Below are positions 24,935 through 33,482 of a stretch of DNA of 64,000 nt, in pieces. Below the pieces are notes generated by a model, which made no database searches, was not told the origin of the DNA, and worked only from the letters and a program-made list of their open reading frames with translations. The stretch is from Lachnospiraceae bacterium. GTDB taxonomy: Bacteria > Bacillota > Clostridia > Lachnospirales > Lachnospiraceae. The stretch lies in contig SVFB01000036.1 in assembly GCA_015057085.1 (NCBI GenBank), forward strand, positions 1-64,000. The letters are read 5' to 3'. A program made the position numbers and the translations under genes. Every line of letters starts with the position of its first letter. The stretch's first letter is position 1.

Positions 24935-27900
24935 ATGGCATTTGCACATCTACATACACATACAGAATATTCCCTCTTAGACGGTTCAAATAAAATCAAA
25001 GACTACGTGGCACGTGTCAAAGAACTTGGCATGACCAGCGCCGCAATCACGGACCATGGAAACATGTATGGTGTGGTTCAATTTTATAAAGAAGCAAAAG
25101 CACAGGGCATTAACCCGGTCATCGGTTGTGAAATTTATGTTGCTCCGGGTTCGCGTTTCGACAGAGAATTGGGACATGGCGATGATCGTTATTATCACTT
25201 GGTGCTCCTTGCAGAAAATAATACAGGTTATTCAAATTTGATGAAGATTGTATCCGTCGGTTTCACCGAGGGATATTATTATAAGCCGCGTGTGGATTTC
25301 GAAACACTCGAGAAATATCATGAGGGTATTATCGCGCTTTCCGCCTGCCTGGCTGGTGAGATTCCGAGAAATCTTGTCAGAGGATTTTATGACGAGGCAA
25401 AGGCGGTTGCACAGAAATATCTGGAATGTTTCGGAAAGGATCATTTTTATCTGGAATTGCAGGATCATGGGATTTCAGAGCAAAAGATGATTAATCCGCA
25501 GTTGATACGCATGAGTCAGGAGCTGGGTATTGAGCTTGTTTGCACGAATGATTGTCATTATACCTTGGCTGAGGATGCGGAAGCACATGATGTATTGCTT
25601 TGCATTCAGACAGGAAAGCTTGTGACAGATGAAGACCGTATGCGCTATGAGGGCGGTCAATATTATGTAAAAAGCGAGGAGGAAATGCGTGAGCGTTTCC
25701 CTTATGCGTTAGAAGCAATTGAAAATACAGACAAGATTGCATCACGATGTCATGTGGAATTGAAATTTGGTGATTATAAGATCCCGAAGTATGAAGTGCC
25801 GGATGGATATGACAGTGCATGGGAATTCTTAAATGCACTATGTGACAAGGGATTCGAAGAAAAATACCGCAATACCGGTGAATATACGGATGAAGAGTGT
25901 CAGAAGATTTATGAGGATATGCAATATGAGCTCGGTATCATCAAAAAGATGGGATTCGTTGAATACATTCTGATCGTATGGGATTATATCAATTGGGCTC
26001 GTACCCATGATTGCTGGGTTGGCCCGGGACGTGGTTCTGCGGCGGGCAGTCGTGTTTGCTATTGTACCGGAATTACGAATATTGATCCGGTGCGATATCA
26101 GTTACTCTTTGAACGTTTCCTGAACCCGGAACGTGTCTCCATGCCTGATATTGACGTGGATTTCGAGTACGCAGAGCGCTATCGTGCGATTGAATATGTA
26201 CAGGAAAAGTATGGTAAGGATTCAGTAACGCAGATTGTGACATTTGGAACCATGGCTGCGCGCGGTGTAATTAAATCCGTTGGAAAGGCTTTGGATTTTC
26301 CGTATTCAGAGACCGACCGACTGGCAAAGATGGTGCCGCAGGAACTGAATATCACTATCGAAAAAGCATTGCAGAAGAATCCGGAATTCCGCGGAATCTA
26401 TGAATCCGACCCGCAGATTCACGAGATGATTGATATGTGCAAGCGTCTGGAAGGACTTCCAAACCATACCTCCGTCCATGCGGCCGGTGTGGTTATTTAT
26501 CCCGGAGTGGCAAGCGATTATGTGCCGCTTGGAAGAGCAAATGACGGAAGCCCGACAGCAGAATACAATATGGTGCAGCTGGAGGAGCTGGGCCTTTTGA
26601 AGATGGACTTTTTGGGCCTACGTACGCTGACCGTATTAAAGGATGCTGTGAAAAATATCAAGAAATCCAAAGGGATTGATGTGGATATTGATCATATTGA
26701 TTTCAATGATAAGGGAACTTTGGATTTCATCGGTACAGGTAAGACTGCCGGCGTGTTCCAGCTGGAATCAGGCGGTATGCAAGGCTTCATGAAGGAATTA
26801 AAGCCGCAGAGTTTTGAAGATATTGTGGCAGGAATTTCTCTTTATCGTCCGGGCCCGATGGACTTTATTCCGGATTATATCAAAGGCAAAAACAGCGGGG
26901 AAGAAGTGCAATATGCCACACCAATGTTAAAGCCGATTCTTGAGCCAACCTACGGTTGCATTGTCTATCAGGAGCAGGTTATGCAAATCGTGCAGCAGCT
27001 TGCAGGATATACCATGGGACAGGCGGATAACATTCGACGTGCCATGAGTAAGAAAAAGAAATATGTCATCGATGAGGAACGTCAGTATTTCGTATACGGC
27101 AGCAAGGAACGCAAGATCAAAGGCTGCGTGAACAATGGCATTCCGGAGGATGTGGCAAATGGAATCTATGATCGCATGGTAAGTTTCGCGGAATATGCGT
27201 TTAATAAATCCCATGCAGCAGCTTATGCAGTAATCAGTATGCAGACTGCGTGGCTGAAATATTATTATCCGGTGGAATATATGGCAGCACTGATGACATC
27301 AGTAATCGACAATTCCACGAAGCTGGCAGAATATCTGGCTCAGACACGCGAGATGGGAATTCAGGTATTGCCGCCGGATATTAACAGCGGAACAGGAGAA
27401 TTCTCTGCAGAAAACGGTTGCGTACGCTATGGCCTGTATGCCATTCGCAGCTTGGGAAGACCGGTCATCGATGCGATTTTTGAGGAGCGCGAAAGTGGCG
27501 GACCCTTTACGACACTACAGGATTTCGTACGCCGTGTGACAGGAAGAGATATCAATAAGCGAGCCGTGGAAAATTTGATTAAAGCCGGTGCCTGCGATAG
27601 TTTAGATGGCACCAGAAAGCAGATGATCACGATTCATGCACAGCTGATTGATTCTGTGAATAAAGAGAAAAAGGATTCGCTGTCAGGGCAGATGAGCCTC
27701 TTTGATTTGGTAGGAGAAGAAGAGAAAAAAGAATTTGAACTTTCTTATCCGGATGTGGGCGAATTTGACAAAGAAATCATGCTTGGATTCGAAAAGGAAG
27801 TGCTTGGCATTTATCTAAGCGGTCATCCGTTGGAAGAATATATTGATAAGATGAAGAAAAGTGTCACGGCGCAGGCGACAGATTTTATGATTGATGCCGA

Positions 27901-28426
27901 TACTAATGAGACCAAGATTGCCGATGGCGAGAAGGTGATTGTGGGTGGCTTGATTTCGGAAAAAACCGAGAAATATACGAAGCGCAATCAGGCCATGGGA
28001 ATCTTCACATTAGAAGACCTTTCCGGAGCGGTGGAAGTGCTGGTATTTGCGAAATCCTATGAACGTTACAAGCCTTATATTCAGACGGATGCAAAGGTCT
28101 TTGTGACAGGTCGCGCTTCTGTGGAAGCGGATTCGGAAGGCAAGATTATTTGTGATCGCATCATTCCATTTGATGAGACGCAAAAGGATTTGTGGCTGAG
28201 ATTTGAAACTGTGGAAGATTACGAAGCAAAGGAAACAGAGATTATGAATTTGCTACGTGGCTCAGACGGAAGAGATGAGGTCATCATCTATATCAATGCG
28301 GATAAAGCAATGAAGCGCTTGGGAAGCAGAATGTCTGTGAAAGCAGATTCTGATTTGATTGCATTGTTGTCGCAGGTGATTCCGGAGAAAGATATCGTGG
28401 TGCAGGAAAAGAAAATAACGACTTAA
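24935..28426 (+). CDS. dnaE: DNA polymerase III alpha subunit (DnaE)
   Basis: 1163 residues, the usual DnaE length. The N-terminal PHP domain starts with AHLHTHTEYSLLDG; the catalytic palm has the acidic motif MPDIDVDFEY and GPGRGSAAGS; the C-terminal part has the helix-hairpin-helix region and an OB-fold (VGGLISEKTEKYTKRNQAMGIFTLEDLSG). It copies DNA at the replication fork. A longer start at 24893 would begin only 6 bases after the -10 box and has no ribosome site, so ATG 24935 with AAGGAG was chosen. It is a single gene with its own promoter, followed by pfkA with a separate promoter. Confidence 0.95.
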   Translation: MAFAHLHTHTEYSLLDGSNKIKDYVARVKELGMTSAAITDHGNMYGVVQFYKEAKAQGINPVIGCEIYVAPGSRFDRELGHGDDRYYHLVLLAENNTGYSNLMKIVSVGFTEGYYYKPRVDFETLEKYHEGIIALSACLAGEIPRNLVRGFYDEAKAVAQKYLECFGKDHFYLELQDHGISEQKMINPQLIRMSQELGIELVCTNDCHYTLAEDAEAHDVLLCIQTGKLVTDEDRMRYEGGQYYVKSEEEMRERFPYALEAIENTDKIASRCHVELKFGDYKIPKYEVPDGYDSAWEFLNALCDKGFEEKYRNTGEYTDEECQKIYEDMQYELGIIKKMGFVEYILIVWDYINWARTHDCWVGPGRGSAAGSRVCYCTGITNIDPVRYQLLFERFLNPERVSMPDIDVDFEYAERYRAIEYVQEKYGKDSVTQIVTFGTMAARGVIKSVGKALDFPYSETDRLAKMVPQELNITIEKALQKNPEFRGIYESDPQIHEMIDMCKRLEGLPNHTSVHAAGVVIYPGVASDYVPLGRANDGSPTAEYNMVQLEELGLLKMDFLGLRTLTVLKDAVKNIKKSKGIDVDIDHIDFNDKGTLDFIGTGKTAGVFQLESGGMQGFMKELKPQSFEDIVAGISLYRPGPMDFIPDYIKGKNSGEEVQYATPMLKPILEPTYGCIVYQEQVMQIVQQLAGYTMGQADNIRRAMSKKKKYVIDEERQYFVYGSKERKIKGCVNNGIPEDVANGIYDRMVSFAEYAFNKSHAAAYAVISMQTAWLKYYYPVEYMAALMTSVIDNSTKLAEYLAQTREMGIQVLPPDINSGTGEFSAENGCVRYGLYAIRSLGRPVIDAIFEERESGGPFTTLQDFVRRVTGRDINKRAVENLIKAGACDSLDGTRKQMITIHAQLIDSVNKEKKDSLSGQMSLFDLVGEEEKKEFELSYPDVGEFDKEIMLGFEKEVLGIYLSGHPLEEYIDKMKKSVTAQATDFMIDADTNETKIADGEKVIVGGLISEKTEKYTKRNQAMGIFTLEDLSGAVEVLVFAKSYERYKPYIQTDAKVFVTGRASVEADSEGKIICDRIIPFDETQKDLWLRFETVEDYEAKETEIMNLLRGSDGRDEVIIYINADKAMKRLGSRMSVKADSDLIALLSQVIPEKDIVVQEKKITT

Positions 28427-28452
28427 TATTGTTATTTGTTTAACGACCACAC

Positions 28453-28480
28453 TTGAAAAACAAAAATTATAATGTATAAT
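28453..28480 (+). promoter_or_regulatory. Promoter of pfkA
   Basis: TTGAAA (28453-28458), a 16-base spacer and perfect TATAAT (28475-28480). The coding start is at 28535. Confidence 0.75.
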
Positions 28481-28534
28481 AGAATAGATTTGACTGAGTT
28501 TATAATTTTGTGAAATTAAGGAGATACAATCAGA

Positions 28535-29506
28535 ATGGCTAAGGAAATTAATACAATCGCCGTATTGACCAGTGGTGGGGATGCACCTGGAATGAATGCT
28601 GCAATTCGTGCCGTTGTTCGTCAGGCTCTTTCGAAAGGAAAGAAAGTAAAAGGAATCAAGAGAGGATATGCAGGTCTCTTGAACGAAGAAATTATTGATA
28701 TGGACACTACAAGCGTTTCAGATACAATTTCTCGCGGTGGTACAATTTTACAGACCGCTCGTTGCATGGAATTTATCACCGAAAAGGGTCAGCAGCAGGG
28801 TGCTGAAATTTGTAAGAAGCACGGAATCGATGCAATCGTAGTAATCGGTGGAGATGGTTCTTTCCAGGGCGCACAGAAGTTGGCTGCTTTAGGAATCAAC
28901 ACAATCGGACTTCCGGGAACCATCGATTTGGATATTGCTTGTACCGATTACACCATCGGATTTGATACTGCTGTGAATACAGCTATGGAAGCAATTGACA
29001 AGATTCGTGATACTTCTACTTCTCATGAGAGATGTTCCATTATCGAAGTTATGGGCCGTGGAGCCGGACATATCGCATTATGGTGCGGTCTTGCAAACGG
29101 AGCAGAAGAGATTCTTCTTCCTGAAAAATATGATTATGATGAGCAGCGCATCATCGATCGAGTTGCAAATGCAAGAAAGATGGGCAAGCAGCATTTCATT
29201 ATCATTAATGCAGAAGGTGTTGGACATTCTCAGAGCATGGCGAAGAGAATCGAAGAGGCAACCGGTGTTGAAACTCGTGCAACTATTTTAGGACATATGC
29301 AAAGAGGTGGAAGCCCAACATGTAAGGATCGTGTTTATGCGACTACTATGGGTGCTATGGCCGTTGATCTTCTTTGCGAAGGAAAGACAAACCGCGTAAT
29401 CGCACATTCTCACGGAGAATTTGTTGACTATGATATTGACGAAGCACTTGCTATGAAGAAGTCAGTTGATGATTACATGGTTGAAATTTCAAAGTCATTG
29501 GTTTAA
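28535..29506 (+). CDS. pfkA: 6-phosphofructokinase, ATP-type
   Basis: 323 residues. It phosphorylates fructose 6-phosphate to the 1,6-bisphosphate in glycolysis. The N-terminal LTSGGDAPGMNAAIR and the phosphate-donor loop IGGDGSFQG are present; glycine at position 108 in GGDGS predicts ATP rather than pyrophosphate as donor. The active-site motif reads PGTIDLD (127-133) instead of the usual PGTIDND, keeping Thr129, Asp131 and Asp133 but replacing the asparagine by leucine. The substrate motif MGRGAGHIALWCGLANG is normal. AAGGAG is 11 bases from the ATG, a little long. It ends in a strong terminator. Confidence 0.94.
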   Translation: MAKEINTIAVLTSGGDAPGMNAAIRAVVRQALSKGKKVKGIKRGYAGLLNEEIIDMDTTSVSDTISRGGTILQTARCMEFITEKGQQQGAEICKKHGIDAIVVIGGDGSFQGAQKLAALGINTIGLPGTIDLDIACTDYTIGFDTAVNTAMEAIDKIRDTSTSHERCSIIEVMGRGAGHIALWCGLANGAEEILLPEKYDYDEQRIIDRVANARKMGKQHFIIINAEGVGHSQSMAKRIEEATGVETRATILGHMQRGGSPTCKDRVYATTMGAMAVDLLCEGKTNRVIAHSHGEFVDYDIDEALAMKKSVDDYMVEISKSLV

Positions 29507-29529
29507 TTGCCGAAACATTAGAATTTGAG

Positions 29530-29563
29530 AAAGAGCCTGCACCAAAATGCAGGCTCTTTTTTT
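29530..29563 (+). terminator. Terminator after pfkA
   Basis: AAAGAGCCTGCA and TGCAGGCTCTTT form a 12-bp perfect stem around CCAAAA, followed by more Ts. It lies just before the methyltransferase start. Confidence 0.93.
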
Positions 29564-29581
29564 GAGAACGAGGTTTTTTGG

Positions 29582-30385
29582 ATGATCACAAGCAAAGACA
29601 ATAAGCATATCAAAAATCTAATTGCATTGCAGACCAAGGCGAAAGAGCGCAGAAATCAAGGTGCTTTTGTGACTGAGGGAAGCAAGATGGTGGAAGAGAC
29701 ACCGACAGAATTGCTTAAGGAAATCTATGTATCCGAAAGCTTTCTTGCAAAAGAAGCAGACAAATATCATCAGATTACGGATGCACTCAGCAATCAGATT
29801 GCAAAGGGAGAAATTCTACTTGAGACCTTATCGGATGCGCTTTTTAAGATGGTTTCAGATACCCAGACTCCGCAAGGAATTCTCGCTGTGGTAAGAAAGC
29901 CTGTCTACTTGTTGGAGAAGCTATTAAAAGCAGATTGTCCAATGTTTTTGATCTTAGAAGATATTCAGGATCCGGGAAATCTCGGGACGATGATGCGTAC
30001 GGGAGAGGGCGCCGGAGTGACGGCGGTTATCATGTCCAAAAATACAGTGGATTTATTTAATCCTAAAACCATTCGTTCCACAATGGGAAGCATTTATCGT
30101 GTGCCTTTTGTGGTCGCAGAGAATCTGCCGGATACCATTGCGCAGTTAAAGGCAGCAGGCGTGTCATTATATGCGGCACATCTGAAGGGGGAAAATTCCT
30201 ATGATGGCTATGATTATACAAAGCCCACAGGATTTTTGATTGGAAATGAAGGGAACGGCTTATCTAAAGAAATTGCAGATTTAGCCGATATTTATATTCG
30301 GATTCCGATGGAAGGCAAGTTAGAATCATTAAATGCTGCCATTTCCGCGGGACTTTTGATGTATGAGTGCCACAGACAAAGGTAA
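29582..30385 (+). CDS. TrmH/SpoU-family RNA 2'-O-methyltransferase
   Basis: 267 residues. A small N-terminal substrate-binding domain (ITSKDNKHIKNLIALQTKAKERRNQGAF) precedes a SPOUT knotted methyltransferase domain with the three family motifs: LEDIQDPGNLGTMMRTGEGAGV, IGNEGNGLSKEI and IPMEGKLESLNAAISAGLLMYE. It uses S-adenosylmethionine to methylate a ribose in tRNA or 23S rRNA; the exact target is unclear. The ATG at 29582 has GAGG 8 bases before it; a TTG inside the terminator at 29525 is rejected. Confidence 0.9.
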   Translation: MITSKDNKHIKNLIALQTKAKERRNQGAFVTEGSKMVEETPTELLKEIYVSESFLAKEADKYHQITDALSNQIAKGEILLETLSDALFKMVSDTQTPQGILAVVRKPVYLLEKLLKADCPMFLILEDIQDPGNLGTMMRTGEGAGVTAVIMSKNTVDLFNPKTIRSTMGSIYRVPFVVAENLPDTIAQLKAAGVSLYAAHLKGENSYDGYDYTKPTGFLIGNEGNGLSKEIADLADIYIRIPMEGKLESLNAAISAGLLMYECHRQR

Positions 30386-30416
30386 CAGGTTACACTACCG
30401 AAGGGAATCAGGAAGT

Positions 30417-30683
30417 ATGAAAGTATGGTTTCGTATGTACCGGGGAGCAAAACTCCTAAAACAGGATGTCGTTGAAGATATCACAAAAGATACCAGGACA
30501 CATAAGGTGCTACATGCCTTAGAAGCAATTTGTCATAAATGGAATCTGGCAGAGCCATATTGGTTAAAGAAAAATGAGCAGGATTTCCTTGCTCATGCAA
30601 AGACCCGCTTTACAAAGCATAACTTTATGGAAGCGGTGGAGTTTGACTATTTGGAAATGTCGATTCTGGAAGAAGATGATTAA
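30417..30683 (+). CDS. Small conserved-looking protein of unknown function
   Basis: 88 residues, soluble, rich in lysine and glutamate with an acidic end (LEEDD). ATG 30417 has AGGGA and AGGAAG just upstream. It begins 31 bases after the methyltransferase stop and probably shares its transcript. I do not recognise a domain. The sequence MKVWFRMYRGAKLLKQDVVE suggests a small alpha/beta fold. Confidence 0.65.
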   Translation: MKVWFRMYRGAKLLKQDVVEDITKDTRTHKVLHALEAICHKWNLAEPYWLKKNEQDFLAHAKTRFTKHNFMEAVEFDYLEMSILEEDD

Positions 30684-30773
30684 AACTAGTACTTTCTTAT
30701 CATATGACAAATTGCTATAATAGAGATAGGGATTATTCTTTTTAAAAATAAAGAGAGAAAGGAACCATTCAAC

Positions 30774-31418
30774 ATGGATGATTCAAAAATAATTTTGCAG
30801 GATGGAATTGATGATTGGGAAACCGTCATGTTTCTTTATAATTCTGCATTGAAAGAAGTGGGAACAAAACTCGAAATATTAAATGACGAATTTGTTCATA
30901 TTCATAACTATAATCCAATTGAATATATTAAAAGACGTATCAAATCGCCGGAAAGCATCGTAAAGAAGCTGAAAAGAGGCGGTTATGAGAGTACGATTGA
31001 AAATATGATTGACCACTGCAATGATATCGCAGGAATTCGAGTGGTTTGCTCATTTAACTCGGATATTTATCGCTTGGCAGAAATGATTGGTGCACAGAAC
31101 GATTTAACTGTCGTTTCAGTAAAAGATTATATTAAGCATCCAAAGGACAGCGGATATAAGAGTTATCATATGTTGGTGACCGTTCCGATTTTTTTATCGG
31201 ATCGCGTCATTAATACGAAGGTTGAAATCCAGATTCGAACCATCGCCATGGATTTCTGGGCAAGTCTTGAGCACAAGATCTACTACAAGTTTGAGGGAGA
31301 TGCGCCGGAGTATATCAGCCGTGATTTGCGTACTTGTGCGGCAATCGTATCTGATTTGGACGAAAAGATGCTTCAATTGAATCAGGCAATTATGGAAGCA
31401 AAAAAAGAAAGCGAGTAA
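30774..31418 (+). CDS. relQ: Small alarmone synthetase, RelQ/YjbM type
   Basis: 214 residues. A stand-alone (p)ppGpp synthetase domain without hydrolase, TGS or ACT domains. Visible motifs are IKSPESIVKKLKRGG, DIAGIRVVCSF (with the catalytic-region arginine), HPKDSGYKSYHMLV and VEIQIRTIAMDFWASLEHKIYYK, all typical of RelQ. It makes alarmone from GTP or GDP and ATP under stress. A TATA-type -10 box lies about 55 bases upstream of the ATG. The 3' end of the gene forms part of a terminator hairpin. Confidence 0.92.
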   Translation: MDDSKIILQDGIDDWETVMFLYNSALKEVGTKLEILNDEFVHIHNYNPIEYIKRRIKSPESIVKKLKRGGYESTIENMIDHCNDIAGIRVVCSFNSDIYRLAEMIGAQNDLTVVSVKDYIKHPKDSGYKSYHMLVTVPIFLSDRVINTKVEIQIRTIAMDFWASLEHKIYYKFEGDAPEYISRDLRTCAAIVSDLDEKMLQLNQAIMEAKKESE

Positions 31419-31441
31419 CGCTATGCGTTATGCTCGCTTTC
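31401..31441. terminator. Terminator made from the ends of relQ and the opposing exporter gene
   Basis: GAAAGCGAG (31407-31415) and TAACGC (31416-31421) pair with GCGTTA (31425-31430) and CTCGCTTTC (31433-31441). On the minus strand the stem is followed by a T-run complementary to the A-run at 31401-31406, so it best terminates the exporter transcript; on the plus strand no T-run follows. Confidence 0.82.
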
Positions 31442-31889
31442 CGAATAGTTTGTGAAATAATACCTGCGGAATCGCAGTTCCGAAGATGATACCGAAGACG
31501 ATTGCAATCGCAATCTCGAGGGTTTCGGTTCCCTTTGCGGCAAAAGCAGCTCGATCTCCGGAAATTAAATAATATGCGGTGTAGTAAATTCCTGCACCCG
31601 GTACTAATGGGAAGATTCCCGTCATCAGATATATGGTGACGGGATTTTGTCGTTTTACGGCAAAAATCCGGGCAAAGATGGTCAGGATTCCTGTGGCAAT
31701 CAAAGAAGCCGCCACCGGATTGAAATCCGCACAGTAGAATGAAATATAATACACCAGCCAACCGATTGCACCGGTAAGGCCGCATAAAGCCATTTCTTTT
31801 CTCGGTGCGTTAAAGATGAATGCAAATCCGATGGTGGCAACAGCTGCAACGATAAATTGTATGATAAAAGTCAATAACGTACTGAACAT
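31428..31889 (-). CDS. Threonine/serine exporter-like subunit, YjjB/ThrE C-terminal type
   Basis: 153 residues with about five hydrophobic segments and the motif IFPLVPGAGIYYTAYYLISGD. It corresponds to the second half of ThrE (ThrE_2/DUF3815). ATG 31889 is chosen for GGAGG upstream and a one-base TAATG overlap with the partner gene; a longer frame to 31958 has no support. Together with the next gene it should form an exporter of threonine, serine or a small organic acid such as succinate, as in YjjPB. Confidence 0.87.
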   Translation of the reverse strand: MFSTLLTFIIQFIVAAVATIGFAFIFNAPRKEMALCGLTGAIGWLVYYISFYCADFNPVAASLIATGILTIFARIFAVKRQNPVTIYLMTGIFPLVPGAGIYYTAYYLISGDRAAFAAKGTETLEIAIAIVFGIIFGTAIPQVLFHKLFGKRA

Positions 31890-32680
31890 TATAATGCCAC
31901 CTCCATTCCAAAATGCTGAAACAAAAAGATCATAATGACCACGCCGGCAGCAATGCAAAGTGCGGTTAAAAGGGCATCCAATAGGTGGATGGCACCGCTT
32001 AAGTAATCACCGTTATAGATATCGCGAATGGCAGTTGTAAACATAATTCCCGGAACCAGAATCATAATCGCTCCGATAATGATTTTGTCGCGTTGCAACG
32101 CAAGCCCTGCTAAGAAAGAGGTCAAAAAGCTGCCTGCTGTCACAAACATACTTCCAAAAATTTGAGCGATGGAGCGGGAGAATCTTGCACGATTCATCTG
32201 AATTAGCAAAAATTCTTCTAAGGCGCCTAAGATAAAAGCGAAGATGCTATCGAGAGGCGAACCACCGAACAGATAGCAGAAGCAACCGCTGCCGATGGCG
32301 CAGGATAAAATCAAAACCTTGTTTGAATAAGTGTCCTGTACGCGAATGGCTTTCAATCGCTTCCAACCTTCTTCGAGATCTATTTTTCTGTCGCAGATTT
32401 CGCGGCTGAGCTGATTTAAATCTGCAATTCGTCCTAAATTGACCGAATTTTTCGGCATGTGACGAACGAGAGAGCAAGCATCATCCGCATCCTCATTTGC
32501 ACTGGCGAAGATTCCGTTAGAGAGCACATATACATCAAAATGCTTTATTTCATATGCTTGAAGAATTCGGATAATGGATTCCTCGATTCGAAAAATCTCC
32601 GCGCCGCTTTCTAGCATTGTCAGCCCAAGCTCGACAGCGAAGGTCAAAATATCCTTTGTCTGCAGTTTCATTGGTGTCAT
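31889..32680 (-). CDS. Threonine/serine exporter-like subunit, YjjP/ThrE N-terminal type
   Basis: 263 residues. The soluble N-terminal part (about 1-115) has the DUF1212 signature LTMLESGAEIFRIEESI, and the rest has about five membrane helices (PGIMFTTAIRDIYNGDYLSG near the end). It is the partner of the downstream gene. ATG 32680 follows AAAGGA at a good distance. A promoter candidate lies upstream. Confidence 0.88.
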   Translation of the reverse strand: MTPMKLQTKDILTFAVELGLTMLESGAEIFRIEESIIRILQAYEIKHFDVYVLSNGIFASANEDADDACSLVRHMPKNSVNLGRIADLNQLSREICDRKIDLEEGWKRLKAIRVQDTYSNKVLILSCAIGSGCFCYLFGGSPLDSIFAFILGALEEFLLIQMNRARFSRSIAQIFGSMFVTAGSFLTSFLAGLALQRDKIIIGAIMILVPGIMFTTAIRDIYNGDYLSGAIHLLDALLTALCIAAGVVIMIFLFQHFGMEVAL

Positions 32681-32715
32681 GTTATTATTCCTTTTTATTA
32701 TATTAAGTATTATTA

Positions 32716-32745
32716 AATTTATGCCGATAAGGTATGATTTGTCAA
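32716..32745 (-). promoter_or_regulatory. Promoter of the exporter operon
   Basis: On the minus strand a perfect -35 TTGACA (32745-32740), an 18-base spacer and TAAATT (32721-32716). A second -10-like stretch, TATAAT, lies closer to the gene. Confidence 0.6.
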
Positions 32746-32819
32746 CCAAATGCGATAATTTCCTCTTTTTTGAAGGGAAAGTATGGTGTATAATTTAGAA
32801 TTAGTTTGGAGGATTATGC

Positions 32820-33479
32820 ATGTTTGAACAAATGAAAGGACTCACACCAAAGAAAAAGGTGGAGTATTATATACAATATTATGGATTGGTTACAGTAATC
32901 ATCATTGCAGCAATTGCATTTGTGGGCTATTGGATTCATCATTTGGTTGTCCATAAGGATCCGGCTGTAAGCATGATGGTAATCAATGCCAGTTCAACTG
33001 AAGAAACAGAAGAATTACAGTCTTATCTGGATCAGTTACTGGCAGAATGTGATTTTGATGCTTCAGATTATCAGATTGATGTGGAAAACGGAATCTATAT
33101 AGGCGATGAGTATGAAGCCAGTTCTTCAAATGCCGGTCGTATTAAGGTGCAGACGGTATTGGCGGCTCAGACAGTGGATGTCATGTTCTTTGATGAAAGT
33201 TACAGTGAAGCCATGTTGGAATTTGGCGCATTCGCAGATATTACGGATTTTCTACCGGAGGGATATATAAAATCCCATCCGGATGATATTTTGTATTATC
33301 ATGATGAGGAAACAGATCGCACATTTCCTGTGGCAGTTAAGATTTCTTCTGATTCGAAGATGATGAAGGCAGCGGGGTGGTATGTGGAAAGAGATGCCTA
33401 CGTAGGAATTTGTTACAATCGATTAAGCAGCGAGGATACAATCTACAAGACGATTATAAAAGATTCTTTGGAGGAGTAG
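32820..33479 (+). CDS. Membrane-anchored protein of unknown function
   Basis: 219 residues. A short cytoplasmic N-terminus (MFEQMKGLTPKKKVEYYIQYY) is followed by one membrane helix at about 23-42 and an acidic extracellular domain. The outer part (ADITDFLPEGYI, FPVAVKISSDSK) vaguely resembles fragments of solute-binding proteins, but I cannot assign it. A TATAAT box (32789-32794) and GGAGG (32808-32812) precede it. hisA starts 3 bases after its stop, so it leads an operon with hisA, glnA and the ANTAR regulator. Confidence 0.75.
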   Translation: MFEQMKGLTPKKKVEYYIQYYGLVTVIIIAAIAFVGYWIHHLVVHKDPAVSMMVINASSTEETEELQSYLDQLLAECDFDASDYQIDVENGIYIGDEYEASSSNAGRIKVQTVLAAQTVDVMFFDESYSEAMLEFGAFADITDFLPEGYIKSHPDDILYYHDEETDRTFPVAVKISSDSKMMKAAGWYVERDAYVGICYNRLSSEDTIYKTIIKDSLEE

Positions 33480-33482
33480 AAA

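Noticed and set aside
29525-29581. TTG start for the TrmH-type methyltransferase
   Set aside because: It falls inside the pfkA terminator.
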